Source: JAIVJN01 sp036732565 (lineage in GTDB: Bacteria > Acidobacteriota > Vicinamibacteria > Vicinamibacterales > UBA2999). From it: 64,000 bases of DNA. A program made the translations under genes and the position numbers. Below are positions 34,218 to 42,510 of the stretch, piece after piece. Under the pieces are notes generated by a model. It was given only the letters and a program-made list of their open reading frames with translations. It was not told the DNA's origin and searched no databases. Each line of letters starts with the position of its first letter. Position 1 is the stretch's first letter. Location: assembly GCA_036732565.1 (NCBI GenBank), contig DAINCF010000001.1, positions 3,712 to 67,711 of the forward strand. Direction: 5' to 3'.

Positions 34218-34700
34218 CTAGAAACGCGAAACGCGGCGGCGTTCGATCTCCTTGACCAACTGCTCGCCCTTGATGCTGATGCGCACGCGATAGCGCGTGC
34301 TGTTGGGCTCGAAGCCGGCCGAGTCGATGTCATAGTTGCGAATCACGGCATTCACGCTGGTCTCGACGACGCTCCTCACGTCTTGGTTGTTCATCACCAT
34401 CGTGTTGCCGCGAACTTCGGATTGAACCTTCTGTGCCAGGTCGGCTTGCGCGAGACTGAGCGCCGACTGACGTGCCAACCCTTCGTTCTTGTGATCGAAG
34501 ATGCCTTCGCCGCCAATCACCGTGGTTTCGAACACGCGGCGCAGCTCGCTGAGAATGCGATCGTCTTTCCGGAGGCTTTCGTCGGCGACCGCGCCGCCGG
34601 GTGTGTAGACGGTGACTTTCTCCTGAGTGCTGGCGCACCCGGTAGCGCATGCGAGGGTCAGAACCGCCGCCACTTCTCTCCACCAACTCTTCGTCCTCAT
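34218..34700 (-). CDS. LPP20/FlgP-like lipoprotein
   Basis: 160 residues. Lipobox LACATGC gives a lipoprotein probably sorted to the outer membrane. The body has the LPP20-type pattern (LARQSALSLAQADLAQKVQS, then EVRGN; later VVETSVNAVIRNYDIDSAGF and RYRVRISIKGEQLVKEIE), as in H. pylori Lpp20 and Vibrio FlgP. Together with the FlgT-like and FlgO-like neighbours it recalls the flgTOP set. No flagellar structural genes are in the window. GGAGG precedes the ATG by six bases. Confidence 0.72.
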   Translation of the reverse strand: MRTKSWWREVAAVLTLACATGCASTQEKVTVYTPGGAVADESLRKDDRILSELRRVFETTVIGGEGIFDHKNEGLARQSALSLAQADLAQKVQSEVRGNTMVMNNQDVRSVVETSVNAVIRNYDIDSAGFEPNSTRYRVRISIKGEQLVKEIERRRVSRF

Positions 34701-34728
34701 GACTGCCTCCTACGGTTGGATTGAGCTC

Positions 34729-36063
34729 TCACATCACGGTCATGCGGACGATGAACTTGTCCGCGCTCACTAGTTGCACTGGCCGTCCGGCCGCCTGAAT
34801 ACAGGTCGCCACGAGCTCGTCTTGCGGCAGCAGGACGTAGCCGGACAGCATCTCGAGTTCCGCCTGTGGGTGACTGGCGGTCGGCACGCTCGCAAATCGC
34901 ACCGAATCGATGCCTTCGAGAGTTTCGAGACCAGCCTTCAGCCGTTGCGCGATCGAGAGGTCGACGTTCGCGAACGTGACGCGCGTAACTCGCGGCCGGG
35001 AGGCGAGGATGCTCGGAATCTTCCAAGCCAGCGCGGCTGCGAACTCGGACGCGACGCCTTGCAGCGAAGATGTGATGGCGCCGAGCGCGCTGGTATGCGC
35101 CTTCGTCACGCTGCGGCTGAAGGCCTCGATGATGTAACCGTTCGACACCACCATCGCTTTCGCTGAGGCGACGGTCGTTGCCGAGGCGAACTCCACGTCT
35201 TGCGGTTTGATTCGCTGCCAGGACAACTGCACGTTGCCTGTGAGGAGCATGTCAGCGCCGACCGCTCGCGCTACTGCGACCGCATCCAACGTGATGCCCT
35301 GACGTGCCCGTTCGAGCTGCGCCGCATTCACCGATCCGGCGGCCATCACGTCGTCGGAAGTCATCACCGGGTATCCGAATGCACCGAAGGCTTGGGCGAT
35401 GGCGGCCTCGGCATTGCGCATCGTGCCCGAGGTCGTAGAGGCCGGAGTGTGTCCCCATGGCGTCGATCCGGACGCGCTCTGCGTCTCCGGCGGAGGTGCA
35501 TTGAAGGCCGCCTCGGGAAGCAACACCAACAGTCGAGGGTTGCCCATGACGTCGAGATAGAGTTTGAGACCGTCGAGCTCACTGGCGGCCTCGCCGGTCG
35601 ACTGCACGACCATCGCGTCGATGCGCACCTCGTACTTCGGCGGCGTCTCCTCGACGAGGCCTTCTCCCACAAGCTCGTACGACTTGACGAACCCTTTCGA
35701 GCGAGACGCGACGATGTCGCTGACTGCCCGAACGTTGCGCACGAGCGTCAGACGGCCGATCTCGACTCCGGCGCCGCGTGCCACGGCTTCGGCGTAGGCT
35801 GACTGGAGCGCTGCCTGACGAGCGGCGGACACATTGCCTCCAAACACCGTGGCCGATCCGATGACGAACACTCTTTCCGCTGGCCGAGGCTCGTTCGCGA
35901 GCGCTCGGACTTCGCCGACGCCCTGTCGCCCGGGCTGGGGCTCGACTCCCTGCACCGTCGGCGTACGAGGTGGCACGGGTGTGACTTGTCCCGCAGCGGG
36001 AGAGGTGGTGCCGAGCAGTGTTGGCACCAGCAGCGTTCCAAAGAGCAGAGCGATCTTGATCAT
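34729..36063 (-). CDS. FlgT-like periplasmic protein
   Basis: 444 residues with a signal peptide (ALLFGTLLVPTLLGTTSPAAG). Residues about 65-155 fit the FlgT N-terminal domain (GSATVFGGNVSAARQAALQS, AYAEAVARGAGVEIGR, SRSKGFVKSYELVGEG). The next part resembles a TolB-N/FlgT middle domain (AIAQAFGAFGYPVMTSDDVM, AVGADMLLTGNVQLS). The end is a separate alpha/beta region. In Vibrio, FlgT forms a ring around the basal body, but here no other flagellar gene is found. The call is by pattern; a CsgG-pathway relation is the alternative. Confidence 0.68.
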   Translation of the reverse strand: MIKIALLFGTLLVPTLLGTTSPAAGQVTPVPPRTPTVQGVEPQPGRQGVGEVRALANEPRPAERVFVIGSATVFGGNVSAARQAALQSAYAEAVARGAGVEIGRLTLVRNVRAVSDIVASRSKGFVKSYELVGEGLVEETPPKYEVRIDAMVVQSTGEAASELDGLKLYLDVMGNPRLLVLLPEAAFNAPPPETQSASGSTPWGHTPASTTSGTMRNAEAAIAQAFGAFGYPVMTSDDVMAAGSVNAAQLERARQGITLDAVAVARAVGADMLLTGNVQLSWQRIKPQDVEFASATTVASAKAMVVSNGYIIEAFSRSVTKAHTSALGAITSSLQGVASEFAAALAWKIPSILASRPRVTRVTFANVDLSIAQRLKAGLETLEGIDSVRFASVPTASHPQAELEMLSGYVLLPQDELVATCIQAAGRPVQLVSADKFIVRMTVM

Positions 36064-36087
36064 GAGGTGGCGCCACTGAAGGTGTCG

Positions 36088-36495
36088 TCAACGAGAGCAA
36101 TCGCCGCTGTTGCATGTGAGATTGATCTCCATGCAACTGCCTGCGCTCACCGTGTGCGTACCCGACCAGCTTCCACCGGTGTTGGTGCGCGCGGTGTAGC
36201 TGTGCGGGCCAACATTGAGCGTGGTGGCGACGCGGGCATCCCCATCGTTGACACAGGAGACGCCATTGCCGGCTTCGTAGTACCTGCGGAGCGTGCCGAT
36301 GTAGGCGTCGTCGACATAGATGTCGATGGTCGACCAGCCGCGGTTTGCGTTCGTCGAGAACGCGAGCCGGCCGGTCTGAGGTGTCGTCGTGCTCGGGCCG
36401 ACCGGGTTGATGGTGTTGCCATCCTGATCGGTGGTGCTGCTGCACGCCGACGCGAGGATGGCCGCCACCAAGAGCATTGAAGCAAACAAGCGCAT
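36088..36495 (-). CDS. Small secreted lipoprotein
   Basis: 135 residues with lipobox LASAC (cleavage before Cys18), so lipid-anchored. The mature part is a predicted beta-rich domain with four Cys (SCVNDG, SCMEINLTCNSGDC) able to form two disulfides, and a Ser/Thr-rich linker after the anchor. No family recognised; the layout suggests a small binding or PEGA-like domain. First structural gene after the sigma gene in the minus-strand series. Confidence 0.78.
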   Translation of the reverse strand: MRLFASMLLVAAILASACSSTTDQDGNTINPVGPSTTTPQTGRLAFSTNANRGWSTIDIYVDDAYIGTLRRYYEAGNGVSCVNDGDARVATTLNVGPHSYTARTNTGGSWSGTHTVSAGSCMEINLTCNSGDCSR

Positions 36496-36558
36496 CGTTC
36501 ATTGCCTCCGCGCCCTAGACGGACGTGGCTGCTGCGTTCTGAGGACGTTGAACGAGGG

Positions 36559-37302
36559 CTAGTGAGATTCGAACATCGACGTTCCGGTCACGCCCTGTTC
36601 CTCGAGGTTACGGCGCAAGGAACGCAGCATGCGATCGAATCGGCGATACAGGACTTTCGGATCGGTTCCGAACGTGTTCGCGAGGTCTTGCACCGTTCGC
36701 CGATCTCGAAAGCGCAGCTGAATCAGGTGGAGGTCCCCGACCGGCAGCCGCTCCAAGGCGGCGGAGAGGCTGGCACGAGCGCGTAACCTCCGGCAGCGTC
36801 GCTCGCGTGCCGCCAGCGGATCGGCAAATGGCGTTTCACCAACTTCGCCAACGACGTCGATCGACACTCTGCGGCGTCGTTGGCGGGGCGGCAGGAGCTG
36901 TTGCAGCTGCCGAAGGTCAGCGCGTGAGGGTGCGTTCGCGCCTCGGCTGACAATCTCGATCGCTTCGTCCGCGGTGAATCCATCTCGCGAGACCAGGCGC
37001 TCGAGGCGAATGGCGGGTTCCCCTAGCCTGGTCGCCGCCACTGTCGGCCGCCACTTCCCATATGTGCTGTTCTGCCAATCAAGCAGCATTCGCAGGACCA
37101 CGACATTGAGGTAACGCCTCAGTGAGCTTCGACCGTCGAAGCGGCTAAACACGTCGTATTCGCGCTCGACGACGCGCAAATGGACGGTTTGCGCGAAATC
37201 TTCCGCGTCTTCTCGGGACATCCGTCGGGAACGGGCAACTTCTCGAATCACGCAAGAAAGGAGCGCCATTTGGTCCGGTAACGGGGAGATTGGTGTGCTC
37301 AT
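36559..37302 (-). CDS. Sigma-70-family (ECF-like) sigma factor heading the operon
   Basis: About 247 residues. Region 2 is seen as DAEDFAQTVHLRVVEREYDV and FDGRSSLRRYLNVVVLRMLLDW; region 4 as SLSAALERLPVGDLHLIQLRFRDRRTVQDLANTFG with a C-terminal extension. A long basic spacer (QRRRRRVSIDV) separates them. ATG 37302 has GAGGG four bases ahead; an in-frame upstream ATG at 37335 has none. It is the first gene of the minus-strand series, so it may drive that operon, and is divergent from a second sigma gene 366 bases away. Confidence 0.82.
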   Translation of the reverse strand: MSTPISPLPDQMALLSCVIREVARSRRMSREDAEDFAQTVHLRVVEREYDVFSRFDGRSSLRRYLNVVVLRMLLDWQNSTYGKWRPTVAATRLGEPAIRLERLVSRDGFTADEAIEIVSRGANAPSRADLRQLQQLLPPRQRRRRVSIDVVGEVGETPFADPLAARERRCRRLRARASLSAALERLPVGDLHLIQLRFRDRRTVQDLANTFGTDPKVLYRRFDRMLRSLRRNLEEQGVTGTSMFESH

Positions 37303-37668
37303 CACGCCCTCGCTGGTGTGGGGTTTCGCCAACACTCCATAAACGGAGACGCAGTGAAAACCGAACAGCTGGCGGTGCGGCGAGCGCAGTCGACAGACTC
37401 CTGGGCAGGTGCCGTCCGCCGTTGTCGTGGAGAGAACGTGCAGAGGATCGGAGCGAATCGAAACACCATCGTGCGACCTCCTACCCTCAGACGCGCGAGA
37501 CGCCCGTGAAGTAGATCGTGTGGTGTCGCGACGCCTGACACCCTGAGGTCGTGTCCCGACCGTGAATGAAGCGAAGGGGCCCTCGTGGCGTGCGGAACTG
37601 CTTGGGTTTATCGGCGATCGCGTACGACGGTCTTCCCTGTATTATTCGAGCCAACAGTCCTCCACCGC
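37303..37668. other. 366-base divergent gap between two sigma-factor genes
   Basis: No convincing gene here; open frames are short and basic-rich. It must hold promoters for both divergent transcription units. A TATTAT box at 37640-37645 could be a -10 for the plus-strand sigma gene, but no matching -35 was found. A weak inverted CTCCATAAACGGAG occurs at about 37335-37348. No clear terminator or operator. Confidence 0.5.
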
Positions 37669-38238
37669 ATGGACCTAGAGTCGTCGTTCGAGCTGATTGA
37701 ACGTGCGCAAGCCGGCGATTCGTCGGCCCTCGAACGCCTGCTCGCGCGCTATCGCCCACGCCTTCAGCGATGGGCCAGTGGGCGCTTGCCCCGTTATGCC
37801 CGCGACATGACCGACACGGACGATCTCGTGCAGGAGGCGTTGATCGGCACGTTCAAGAACTTCAAGGCATTCGAGCACCGGGGTGAATGGGCGCTACAGG
37901 GATACCTACGGCGTGCGGTGACCAACCGCATTCGGGACGAACTGCGTAGGGTCGAAGCGCAGCCCAGACGTGAGGAGTTGCGAGACGACACGCCGGGTAG
38001 CGACCGCTCGCCCCTCGAACTGGCCATGGGTCGTGAGGCGTTCGGCAGGTACGACACGGCGCTGTCGCTCTTGGAGGGCGTCGAACGCGAAGCCGTGATT
38101 GCCAGAATCGAATTGGGCTGCAGCTACCAAGAGATCGCAGCGCTCGCCGACAGGGCAAGCGCGGATGCCGCGCGGATGTTGGTGGCACGAGCCTTGGCCA
38201 AGCTGGCGACAGCAATGGCTGGGAATTCTCACGCCTAG
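37669..38238 (+). CDS. ECF-type sigma factor
   Basis: 189 residues. Region 2: SSFELIERAQAGDSSALERL, YARDMTDTDDLVQEALIGTF, WALQGYLRRAVTNRIRDELR. Region 4: LLEGVEREAVIARIELGCSY, then QEIAALADRASADAARMLVARALAKLA. ATG 37669 was chosen as the first Met that begins the conserved region; an earlier in-frame GTG (37585) adds unrelated residues. It is followed after 54 bases by a Ser/Thr kinase gene, the second sigma/kinase pair in the window. Confidence 0.87.
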   Translation: MDLESSFELIERAQAGDSSALERLLARYRPRLQRWASGRLPRYARDMTDTDDLVQEALIGTFKNFKAFEHRGEWALQGYLRRAVTNRIRDELRRVEAQPRREELRDDTPGSDRSPLELAMGREAFGRYDTALSLLEGVEREAVIARIELGCSYQEIAALADRASADAARMLVARALAKLATAMAGNSHA

Positions 38239-38292
38239 GCCGTCTATTGTGTGTCCTGGTTGAGCTGTTATCATCTGCGCGGAACAGAGCTG

Positions 38293-40788
38293 ATGTTGTC
38301 TCGTGATGCCACGTTGCTGACTCTCGCAGAGGCTGTTGCTGACGGCTCCGACATCGACTGGCTGCGTGCGGAGTCCAGCGCGGATGGCGTCAGCCAACTG
38401 GAGATCGTGCAGCAGCTCCGGCTCCTGGCGAGTCTCGGTGCATCGAGTCGTGCGACCGCGGCGCAGTGGGGACCACTCCAGCTGCGAAGCGAGATTGGCG
38501 GGGGCACCTTCGGAACCGTCTACCGGGCCTGGGATCCTCGCCTCGAACGCGAAGTCGCGTTGAAGCTGCTCCATCCGGAACCTGGAACCCCCTCGAGCCC
38601 TTCGACAGTCGTCAAAGAAGCGCGGCTCCTCGCCCAGGTGGACAGGCATCCGAGTGTTGTCAAGGTCTACGGCGCAGACGTTTTCGATGGCAGGGTCGGT
38701 ATCTGGATGGAGTTCGTAACCGGGCGAACCCTAAAGCAGATCATCGAGGAGCAAGGACCGTTCGGGGCCGAGGAAGCCGCTCTGATAGGTCGTGATTTGT
38801 GTGGAGCGCTGGCAGCGGTGCACAAGCTTGGCTTCGTTCACCGGGATGTCAAGGCGCAGAACGTGATGCGGGAAGCCGGCGGGCGGATTGTCCTGATGGA
38901 TTTCGGCGCAGGACACGCAGCCGCCGATCGCGAACTGCGCCCGCTGGCCGGCACGCCGCTGTACTTGGCACCCGAGCTGCTCGGCGGAGCGACCGCGAGT
39001 CCACAGTCCGATCTATACAGCCTTGGGGTACTTCTGTACTACCTGGTCACCGGGCAGTTCCCAGTGACAGCGACATCGCTGTCCGAATTGCGTGCGCGGC
39101 ACGCGGAAGGCAGCCGCCAACTGTTACGCGACGCGCGGCCGGACTTGCCTGATTGGTTCGTGCGAGCGGTCGATCAAGCAACCGCGCCGATGCCGTCCGA
39201 CCGCCCACAGAGTGCCGGGGCGCTGGAAGCGCTCTTGGAGCCAGGGTCACGGCTCGCCTCGGGACCTACTTCTGTCGTTCGACCGCTCTCGCGGCGATTA
39301 GCGCCTACTTGGGCACTGGCAGCCGTGTGTGTCCTGACGCTCTTAGCTCTGATCGGGCTGGCGCTCTTCACGATGCAGGGAGGCACGACTCTAGGTGTTG
39401 TACCCAAAGTGGCCGTTCTTCCGATTCTCAACTTGTCTGGACAGCCCGACTGGATCGCCGACGCTTTCGCCGACGACCTGATGACCACCTTCACCCTCGT
39501 CGATGGCGTGCAACTGGCGGGTTGGACATCGGCCTCTGCCGCAGCTCGTCGGCCTGGCGCGAGTCCGACTGAAATCGCAACGGCGCTCGGCGTTGAGTGG
39601 TTGATTGAGGGATCGGTCCGCCGAGGAGAATCCAGCGACGGTGTGTTGGTCAATCTGAGACTTCTGGATCGCGCCGGGTCGGTGCGATGGAGCAATTCGT
39701 TCAGCAAAGCCGTTCGCGACCTGACCACTGTTCCCCGGGAGGCCGTGACCGGTGTGGCTTCGGCAATAGGCATAGCTCTCCCCGTCGATGCACCGGTTCG
39801 CACGGGCCTTCCGCACAGTCAGAATGACGGGGCTCGAGCTGCCTACCTGGAGGCCAGATCGCTCCTTCGGAACGACACGGTCGCGAACTACAAAGCCGCG
39901 CGCGGCTACCTCGAGCGCGCGATCGCGCTCGATTCTCAGTACGCGATGGCACACGCGACTTTGGGAAGATGCCTCATCGATCTTCAAGTGAACGGACTCG
40001 TGCCGACGAGCGAAGCGATCCCTCTGGCACGCGAGCACATCAACCGGGCGATCGCTCTCGATGGGCGCCTGTCAGAGCCCCACACACGGTTGGCGGACCT
40101 GCGCCTCTACTATGACCGTGACTGGTCTGGAGCTGGCGATTCATATCGGAACGCCATCAGCCTCAATCCGAACGATATCCTTGCTCGCATCCAGTACTCG
40201 AAGTACCTCGCCGCGCTCGGACGCGTAAACGAGGCGGTCGTTCAAGCCAGGACTGCTGAAGATCTCGATCCAGTTTCTCCGGCTACCGGGAACGTTGCGA
40301 TGATGCTTTACTACGCGCGTCGCCATGACGAGTCGGTGGTGGCTTTCCAGCGGCGTCTTCGAGCCTCACCTGGCTTGACGCAAGTGCATTTCAGTATCGG
40401 CCGCGTCTATGCGGCCAAGGGTGCGTTCGGTGACGCCCTTCGTGAGTTGCGGCGAGCCATTGAAATTGGCGGCGGCGCGACGGCCAGCCCTCTCTACCTT
40501 GCGGAATTGGCACGTACCCATGCGCAGGCGGGCGACGAGTCAGAAGCGAGGCTCCAACTTTCGACCCTGGAACGCGCGAATCCACAACTGAGCGCTAATC
40601 TCCGCGCCTACTTCGGATATGTTTACGCGGCGCTGGGAGATAAGGACAAAGCCTTCGAGCTTCTGCAGGCTGCTGTGGACGAACAGGCGGCCGTTCTGAT
40701 GTGGGCGCAGGTAGACCCACGATTGGATGGCCTGCGTGACGATGCTCGATATCCACAACTCCTACGCAGTATTGCGCTTGTCAAGTGA
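38293..40788 (+). CDS. Hanks-type Ser/Thr kinase with TolB-like and TPR domains
   Basis: About 831 residues. A short N-terminal helical region is followed by the kinase domain (GGGTFGTVYRA, VALKLL, HRDVKAQNV, MDFGAGHAA, SDLYSLGVLLYYLVTG), here with the normal HRD. A transmembrane helix (LAAVCVLTLLALIGLALF) leads to an extracytoplasmic region with a TolB-N/FlgO-type domain (VAVLPILNLSGQPDWIADAF, LGVEWLIEGSVRR) and TPRs. It probably senses an envelope signal and phosphorylates a cytoplasmic partner, possibly the upstream sigma factor. ATG 38293 is preferred; a GTG at 38251 is in frame. Confidence 0.88.
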   Translation: MLSRDATLLTLAEAVADGSDIDWLRAESSADGVSQLEIVQQLRLLASLGASSRATAAQWGPLQLRSEIGGGTFGTVYRAWDPRLEREVALKLLHPEPGTPSSPSTVVKEARLLAQVDRHPSVVKVYGADVFDGRVGIWMEFVTGRTLKQIIEEQGPFGAEEAALIGRDLCGALAAVHKLGFVHRDVKAQNVMREAGGRIVLMDFGAGHAAADRELRPLAGTPLYLAPELLGGATASPQSDLYSLGVLLYYLVTGQFPVTATSLSELRARHAEGSRQLLRDARPDLPDWFVRAVDQATAPMPSDRPQSAGALEALLEPGSRLASGPTSVVRPLSRRLAPTWALAAVCVLTLLALIGLALFTMQGGTTLGVVPKVAVLPILNLSGQPDWIADAFADDLMTTFTLVDGVQLAGWTSASAAARRPGASPTEIATALGVEWLIEGSVRRGESSDGVLVNLRLLDRAGSVRWSNSFSKAVRDLTTVPREAVTGVASAIGIALPVDAPVRTGLPHSQNDGARAAYLEARSLLRNDTVANYKAARGYLERAIALDSQYAMAHATLGRCLIDLQVNGLVPTSEAIPLAREHINRAIALDGRLSEPHTRLADLRLYYDRDWSGAGDSYRNAISLNPNDILARIQYSKYLAALGRVNEAVVQARTAEDLDPVSPATGNVAMMLYYARRHDESVVAFQRRLRASPGLTQVHFSIGRVYAAKGAFGDALRELRRAIEIGGGATASPLYLAELARTHAQAGDESEARLQLSTLERANPQLSANLRAYFGYVYAALGDKDKAFELLQAAVDEQAAVLMWAQVDPRLDGLRDDARYPQLLRSIALVK

Positions 40789-40858
40789 CGGAGCTTAGTC
40801 GGTCCGATTCAGTCTCAGCGGCGGACTGGACCAACGCCACATAACCGAGGAGGCCGGC

Positions 40859-41086
40859 ATGGCTGTGACGGTGAATCTGCACAAGGACAAAGCAAAGCTG
40901 GAGGCGAAGATTGACGCCCTTCGAGATCTGGACACTAAGGAGGCTGAGCGCATGGCGAAGGCACTCGAACGCCTCTTGAAAGTCATGAAGGGCGTGTGCG
41001 TTGTCATGGGAAAAAAAGACTCCAGTATGGCCCGAGTGTTTCGACGCGAGGATAAGTCGAACAAGCCCAAACCATCCAATCGATGA
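40859..41086 (+). CDS. Small charged helical protein coupled to SagB-type gene
   Basis: 75 residues, rich in Lys, Glu and Asp, predicted mostly helical (AKLEAKIDALRDLDTKEAER, then MAKALERLLKVMKGVC), with a basic tail (KPKPSNR). AGGAGG stands five bases ahead of the ATG. Its stop overlaps the next start by four bases (ATGA). Only one Cys and few Ser or Thr are present, so it is a poor azole/azoline substrate. It may be a partner or precursor of the following oxidase; nothing closer recognised. Confidence 0.7.
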   Translation: MAVTVNLHKDKAKLEAKIDALRDLDTKEAERMAKALERLLKVMKGVCVVMGKKDSSMARVFRREDKSNKPKPSNR

Positions 41087-42252
41087 AGGTGTCGCGCAAC
41101 CGGGTTCGCCGCTCACCCCACTTGGTGTCCTATTGGGATGGTGGGCGGTTGACCCTGATGAATTTCTGCACTGGTGTCGCCGCTGAAGCGACGCCAGTAG
41201 CCATCGAAGTCTTGTCCTTTTTCGGCCGATGGCGGCCACGAGCCGAACTGCGACGCGCGATGCCGTCGGCTCCTCCTGATCTGCTTGAGCTCGTCGTCAA
41301 TCGCTTGATCGAGTGTTCATTCTTGGAGGGGCAGGGCAGCAGGAGTCGTGCGGAACCCACCTTGAAGAAATGGAAACATTGGAACCCCGCGGCAGGCTTC
41401 TTCCATTACGCGACTCGTGATGTGCCCTACGTTGATCCGGCCGCGAAGAAACCTTCGCTGGCTTCGACCCGTGTGCGGCGTCCGCCGCTGGTCAAGCGGC
41501 TCTCCGGGGTAGCGACCACCCACCTGCCCCGATCGTATGCACTGGACTCGTTTACCAACACCTTGTTGGGGCGCCGAACCTGGCGGGATTTTGGCGACGG
41601 TCCTCTCACCAAGGACGAGCTCGCAACGCTATTGAACCTCACCGGAGGCGTGCAACGCTGGGAGATGACACTGGAGGGCCGCGCCCCATTGAAAACATCT
41701 CCGTCGGGCGGGGCCACACATCCAGGCGAACTGTACGTGCTGGCTTTGAATGTGAAGGGGCTGAAACGCGGCATCTATCACTATCGGGCTGACAATCATA
41801 CGTTGGAACTAGTGCGCTCGCGCGGAAGTCGCGCCGATGTAGAACGCTACCTGCCGACTCAGTGGTGGTACCGCCGGGCCGCGGCTCTCGTCTTCTTTAC
41901 CGCAGTCTTCGCGAGGAGCATGTGGCGCTATCGGTCGGCTCGGGCGTATCGAGCCTTACTGATCGAGGCCGGGCATCAATGCCAGACGTTCTGCCTCACG
42001 GCGACTTGGCTTGGCTTGGCCCCCTTTTGCTCGATGGCCCTGGCCGACTCCGCAATCGAAGATGATTTGGGAATCTCGAGCGACACGGAGTCGGTGTTGT
42101 ATGCAGCGGGCGTTGGGCGGCGCCCCGCTGGAGTGGAATGGGCGCCCGCGCCTCGCGATGCGGACTGGCTCGATGGACCCTCGAAGGTGGATCACAGACC
42201 ATTGGCCTCTAGCGGCAACGATTCCAAGCGAAGAGCCAAGGGCACACGGTAG
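41083..42252 (+). CDS. SagB-type (ThcOx) nitroreductase-family oxidase
   Basis: 389 residues. The N-terminal 100 residues look like a small winged-helix/RRE-type domain (SYWDGGRLTLMNFCTGVAAE...LVVNRLIECSFLEG). The nitroreductase fold follows: LLGRRTWRDFGDGPLTKDEL, TSPSGGATHPGELYVLAL, GIYHYRADNHTLELV, RALLIEAGHQCQTFCLTATW. SagB proteins are FMN enzymes that oxidise azolines to azoles in thiazole/oxazole peptides. No YcaO cyclodehydratase or transporter lies near, so this may be another oxidation. A coupled small gene precedes it. Confidence 0.85.
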   Translation: MKVSRNRVRRSPHLVSYWDGGRLTLMNFCTGVAAEATPVAIEVLSFFGRWRPRAELRRAMPSAPPDLLELVVNRLIECSFLEGQGSRSRAEPTLKKWKHWNPAAGFFHYATRDVPYVDPAAKKPSLASTRVRRPPLVKRLSGVATTHLPRSYALDSFTNTLLGRRTWRDFGDGPLTKDELATLLNLTGGVQRWEMTLEGRAPLKTSPSGGATHPGELYVLALNVKGLKRGIYHYRADNHTLELVRSRGSRADVERYLPTQWWYRRAAALVFFTAVFARSMWRYRSARAYRALLIEAGHQCQTFCLTATWLGLAPFCSMALADSAIEDDLGISSDTESVLYAAGVGRRPAGVEWAPAPRDADWLDGPSKVDHRPLASSGNDSKRRAKGTR

Positions 42253-42510
42253 GGCCGTCTTCAGCGATCACTTTCGGACTGGTGCACGTATGGATACTGA
42301 CCCGAACGGCCGAATCCACCCGCCTTCGTCGCGAGCATGTGGATCAGCGGACGCTCTGGTAAACGGCGGTACCCCGTAGCCGAGGAATTCTGGGAAGCGC
42401 GAACGAGTCCTTGATGGCTCCCGGAACGAGCGGGATGAGACGCCGTGCGATCTTGCCTGCGGTGTCCGTCTAAGCTGGAAAGGTGTCAACCGATCACCGG
42501 GGGTAAGACG

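Noticed and set aside
32446..36063. Flagellar cluster
   Set aside because: No rod, hook, filament, export or motor genes; only outer-ring-like fold types.
40859..42252. Thiazole/oxazole RiPP cluster
   Set aside because: No YcaO, no transporter, and the small protein lacks a Cys/Ser/Thr-rich core; kept only as a SagB-coupled gene pair.
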